This document shows positions 60,478 to 64,000 of a stretch of DNA of 64,000 nucleotides, piece by piece. The stretch is from Shinella sp. XGS7. Its GTDB lineage: Bacteria; Pseudomonadota; Gammaproteobacteria; Burkholderiales; Burkholderiaceae_C. Under the pieces are notes generated by a model. The model had not been told where the DNA came from. It did no database searches and saw only the letters and a program-made list of their open reading frames with translations. The stretch lies in assembly GCF_020535565.1 (NCBI RefSeq), contig NZ_CP084758.1, positions 895,501 to 959,500 of the forward strand. The letters run 5' to 3'. How positions within the stretch are numbered: the stretch's first letter is position 1; the number at the start of each line of letters is the position of its first letter. A program made the translations under genes and the position numbers.

Positions 60478-61992
60478 TCAGAACTGGTGGTTGTACTGCA
60501 CGCCGAACAGCAGGGAGTTCAGCTTGTAGTTGCCACGGGTGGTGGCGCAGCTGGAGGTGTTGCGGGTGGAGTCGCAGACGGGGGCGCCGCTGGCATCGAC
60601 GATGCCGCCGTTGTCGTACTGGTCGATCTGGCCCGACTTGACGTGCACATAGCTGGCCGCCAGGTCGATGGAGCGCTTCTTGTCCAGCTTCCAGTTCAGG
60701 CCGGCCGAGATCCAGCTGCGGTCACTGTCCGGCAGGGAGGCGGTACGGTTACGCTGGGTGACGGGCGACTGGTCGAAGGCCACGCCGCCACGCAGGGTCA
60801 GGGCATCGCTCCACTGGTAGTTCAGCCCCAGCGAGGCGCGCAGGGTGTTGGTCCAGTTCTCCGGCGTGTTGCTGTCCGGCAGGTTGTTGGCGAAGTCGAT
60901 GCGCAGTTCCTTGAAGCGCGAGTGGCGGGTCCAGGTGATGTCACCCATCACGCCAAAGCGATCGTGCTGCTTGAAGAAGTTGAAGGACAGGGACTCGGGT
61001 GTGGTGATGTCCAGGCTGGCGTCGCTATTGGTGTAGGCGGCCATCAGGCGCTGCTGAATGCCGGTGCCGGTGTTGGCGGGCAGCTGCGGGATGGCGTTCA
61101 CGGTTGCAGCGATATTGCTGGCGGCGAACTGCACGTCCCAGGTGGCGTCACCCTTGAGCTTGTGCTTGATGGCCGAACGGTAGGCCACACCGAAGCGGGT
61201 GTCCTTGTCGTACTCATACATCAGGCCCAGATTGAAGCCGAAACCCCAGTCGTGACCCTTGACCTCGACACCACCAGAGTAGTCGGGCTGGCCGGACACC
61301 TTCTTGATCAGGCCGGAGAACTGGTTCATCACCGCGGCGCGGATCATCTGGATCGGCACGCCGGGATTGGCGGCGGCATTGGCCGCAACCACCTGGCTGA
61401 GCAGCAGGTTCATGGAGCCCGCGCCGAAGTCGGCACCCTTGGCCAGCTTGCCGTCGATGTACTGCGCGGTCACGCCGGCACCCAGGCTCAGCGTGGGGCT
61501 CAGCTTGTAGGCCACCGAGGGGTTGAAGGCGATGGTGGTCAGCTCGGTGGACAGCGAGGTGTAGCGGCCGGCCCAGGTCTTGTCGTACTCGGTCTTGGAG
61601 CCGAAGGGCACGAAGACGGCCATGCCCACCGACAGATCATTGGAGAGCTTGTGCGTCAGATAGCCGTGGGGCACGGCAGTGGTCTTGACGAACTTCTTGG
61701 TGTTGCCGCCGCTGATGGGCAGCGAGGTAGCGGTGAAGGAGCCCTGGTCCTCGTACTTGGTGCTGGGCACCACGATGTTCAGCACGCCGGAGGCATGGGT
61801 GCCGTCCAGACGGGTCATGCCGGCCGGGTTGTAGAAGAGCACCGAGGCGTCGGCGGCTTCAGCGGCATTGGCATTGGCCGTGCCCTGGGCCGAGGCAGAC
61901 TGCGAGCCGAAGTGATAGCCCGAGGCCATGGCGCCGCCGCTGGCAATTGCGCACAGCAGGCCGAGCATCAGAGGGGTGGGTGCGAATCGCAT
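60478..61992 (-). CDS. FadL-family outer-membrane transporter
   Basis: A 504-residue protein from ATG 61992 behind GGAGA. The signal peptide (MLGLLCAIASGGAMA) is followed by SGYHFGSQSASAQGTANANA, matching the FadL N-terminal hatch (family NPA motif: LFYNPAGMTRLDG). The C-terminal residue is Phe, as expected for outer-membrane beta-barrels (NHQF). It imports long-chain fatty acids or other hydrophobic compounds; the substrate is unknown. Confidence 0.92.
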   Translation of the reverse strand: MRFAPTPLMLGLLCAIASGGAMASGYHFGSQSASAQGTANANAAEAADASVLFYNPAGMTRLDGTHASGVLNIVVPSTKYEDQGSFTATSLPISGGNTKKFVKTTAVPHGYLTHKLSNDLSVGMAVFVPFGSKTEYDKTWAGRYTSLSTELTTIAFNPSVAYKLSPTLSLGAGVTAQYIDGKLAKGADFGAGSMNLLLSQVVAANAAANPGVPIQMIRAAVMNQFSGLIKKVSGQPDYSGGVEVKGHDWGFGFNLGLMYEYDKDTRFGVAYRSAIKHKLKGDATWDVQFAASNIAATVNAIPQLPANTGTGIQQRLMAAYTNSDASLDITTPESLSFNFFKQHDRFGVMGDITWTRHSRFKELRIDFANNLPDSNTPENWTNTLRASLGLNYQWSDALTLRGGVAFDQSPVTQRNRTASLPDSDRSWISAGLNWKLDKKRSIDLAASYVHVKSGQIDQYDNGGIVDASGAPVCDSTRNTSSCATTRGNYKLNSLLFGVQYNHQF

Positions 61993-62122
61993 AGTGTCTC
62001 CGTGTCTTTGTGAGGGAAGGCCCGTGGTGAGCCCGTGCCGCTTGATGGTAGCCTGCGGCCACCCTGGGAAAGCCCGTGGTTTGCTGCCGCGGGACAACAA
62101 GAATTTAAGGAGACACGTCTAA

Positions 62123-64000
62123 ATGCGCAAAACCTCGGGCGCCCTGCGCGCACAAGTCCTGACACCTGTCGCGCTGGCGACATCGGCCCTGCTGCTGGCG
62201 GCTTGCGGGGGGGAGATCAGAACCCCAGCGATCCGCCGCCGGTTGCCTCCGCGCAGTACCAGGCGGAGATCCGCTACACCAGCTATGGCGTGCCTCACGT
62301 CAAGGCGGAGAACTTCAAGGGCCTGGGCTATGGCTATGGCTACGCCTTCGCCAACGACCACATCTGCCTCTTCGCGGAAGAGACGGTCACGATGCGCGGC
62401 GAGCGCTCCAAGCACTTCGGTGATGTGGACGCCAAGGGCAATGCCATCACCTATCTGGGCCAGTTCGGCGACTTCACGCCCAATCTGTCCTCCGACTTCT
62501 TCTACAAGCTGCTGATGACCCCGGCCCTGGCCGAGTCCATGAAGAGCGCGGCCAGCCAGGACACGCGCGATCTGGTGAGCGGTTTCGTGGCCGGCTACAA
62601 CCGCTATCTGCGCGAGAAGGGCCTCAACGGCCTGCCCAGCGAATGCCGCAATGCCGGCTGGGTGCAGCCGCTCACCGAGACAGAGATGTACTGGCGCTTC
62701 AGCCAGGCCGCCATGGCCGGCAGCTCCATGCAGTTCATCAACGCCATCGGCAGCGCTCAGCCTCCCGTGGTGAAGCTGGCCTCGGCCGTGCCCAGCGCCA
62801 AGGCCCTGCGCCGCAAGGACACCCAGCTGGCCGTGCTGAACAGCCCCCTGCTCAAGGGCACGGCCGCGCTGCAGGAGCATGTGATCGGTTCCAACGGCTA
62901 CGGCCTGGGCAAGGGCGTGACGCAGAGCGGCGCCGGCATCGTGATGGGCAACCCGCACTTCCCCTGGTTCGGTGCCCTGCGCCTGCATCAGCTGCATCTG
63001 ACCATCCCCGGCCAGTACGACGTGATGGGCGCCACCCTGCTGGGCGCGCCCGTGCCCCTGATCGGCTTCAACAAGGATGTGGCCTGGACCCACACCTTCA
63101 CCGACGACAACAAGTTCACCCTCTTCGCGCTCAAGCTCGATCCCTCGGACCCGACCCGCTACCAGATGGACGGGGCCTACAAGGCCATGACGAAGACGGT
63201 GATCAGCGTCGAGGCCAAGCAGGCCGATGGCAGCATGAAGACGCATCAGCGCACGATGTATGGCACCGACTACGGTCCACTGCTCAGCGATGGAGCCACC
63301 TTCGCCTGGGGCGGCAGCGCGGCCTTTGCGATCCGTGATGCCAACTACACGAACTACAAGCTGATCGACCAGGCCATCCTCAACGGCAAGTCCACCAGCG
63401 CCGAGTCCCTGCGCCAGAACCTGGCCACCTACAACGCCATGCCCTGGGTGCACACCATGGCGGCCGACAAGAGTGGCAAGGCGCTTTATGCCAACTACTC
63501 GGTGGCCGCCAATGTCAGCGACGATCAGCTCAAGAGCTGCGTCAACAGCCCCACCGGCCAGTTCCTGCTGGCCAGCCGCGGCCTGGTGCTGATGGATGGC
63601 AGCAAGAGCAGCTGCAACTGGACGGGCGCCATCGGCGCCGCCCAGCGCCCCTATGTGCTGCGCGACGACTATGTGGTGAACGCCAACGACAGCCACTGGC
63701 TGCCCAATGACCAGGTGCGCCTCACCGGCTTCCCCAAGATCATCGGCACCGGCCCGAATGCCGAGGCCATGCCCCAGGGCGAGCGCACGCGCATGGGCAT
63801 CCGCCAGGTGCTGGACCGCATGAGCGGCGCCGATGGCCTGGCCGGCACCGGCTTCACGGTGGCCAATCTGCAGCAGGTCTATGCCAAGAGCCGCTTCTAC
63901 CGCGCCGAGATGTGGCTGGACGAGTTCCTGGCCGCCACCTGCCAGGGCAAGACCGCGCCCATCCTGCTCAAGGGGTCCAACGGCGTGGACACCGATGTGA
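62123..64000 (+). pseudogene. penicillin-acylase-family lipoprotein, frameshifted in a G7 tract, 3' end outside window
   Basis: A lipoprotein signal (MRKTSGALRAQVLTPVALAT, lipobox LLAAC) starts at 62123. Right after the lipid Cys codon a run of seven G (62207-62213) shifts the frame: reading DQNPSDPPPVASAQYQAEIR onwards needs one more (or two fewer) G. From there an open frame runs to the window edge, with GSNGYGLGKGV (the catalytic Ser of the Ntn-hydrolase beta chain at 62890), MGNPHFPWFG and TFTDDNKFTLFAL. The family includes penicillin G acylases and AHL acylases. The break may be slippage, phase variation or a sequence error. Confidence 0.8.

Overview
The window looks like chromosomal DNA of a high-GC betaproteobacterium, most likely Burkholderiales of the Roseateles/Rubrivivax/Leptothrix type. 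The evidence is the classic dnaA neighbourhood: mnmE, yidC, yidD, rnpA and rpmH read left, and dnaA, dnaN and gyrB read right. Other support comes from FadL, TRAP, ECF42 and YCII-type genes typical of that group and from very GC-rich codon use. I see no tRNA, rRNA or CRISPR array.

Layout. 1-10.6 kb is the replication and translation core, ending in a strong terminator after gyrB; gyrB itself looks mosaic, with two alphaproteobacterium-like patches. 10.7-22.6 kb is a defence island: a type I restriction system whose hsdR is split by an IS3-family element, itself split by an IS30-family element; a YgjP-like peptidase; a DUF3883 remnant; and a two-gene unit of a phosphorothioate-DNA restriction enzyme and a NERD protein. 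22.8-33.6 kb holds housekeeping and stress genes (GNAT, secreted His-rich protein, rtcB, HTH regulator, phosphotransferase, Tat-exported GH109-like protein, 2-hydroxyacid dehydrogenase, DUF2242 lipoprotein, ECF42 sigma operon). 33.9-39.3 kb is a catabolic operon: DapA-type lyase, three-part TRAP transporter and an alpha-ketoglutarate-semialdehyde-type dehydrogenase. 39.3-46.0 kb holds small enzymes, a YitT-like membrane protein and a SUV3-type RNA helicase.

46.0-49.55 kb is a compact unit read leftwards: a BlaI repressor with a repeat-rich operator, a BlaR1-like M56 protease whose sensor is a D,D-peptidase domain (a fusion), and an exported D-amino-acid-oxidase-like flavoprotein whose motif order looks circularly permuted. 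This could form a peptidoglycan/D-alanine sensing and processing system.

50.4-53.0 kb is the other highlight. A triple-domain QueD-like gene and queE are flanked by two paralogous, gap-free alignable, non-coding regions with the same array of DnaA boxes, the same 14-nt spacer and CTA-type DnaA-trio-like repeats followed by AT-rich DNA. I read these as a candidate two-part replication origin about 45 kb from dnaA. 53.0-64.0 kb contains an SGNH esterase, nucleotide and DNA-processing enzymes, an AbrB/PIN-like pair, an endonuclease-like protein divergent from a WYL regulator with a palindromic operator, PduO-type adenosyltransferase, FadL and a penicillin-acylase-family lipoprotein frameshifted in a G7 tract, which runs off the right edge.
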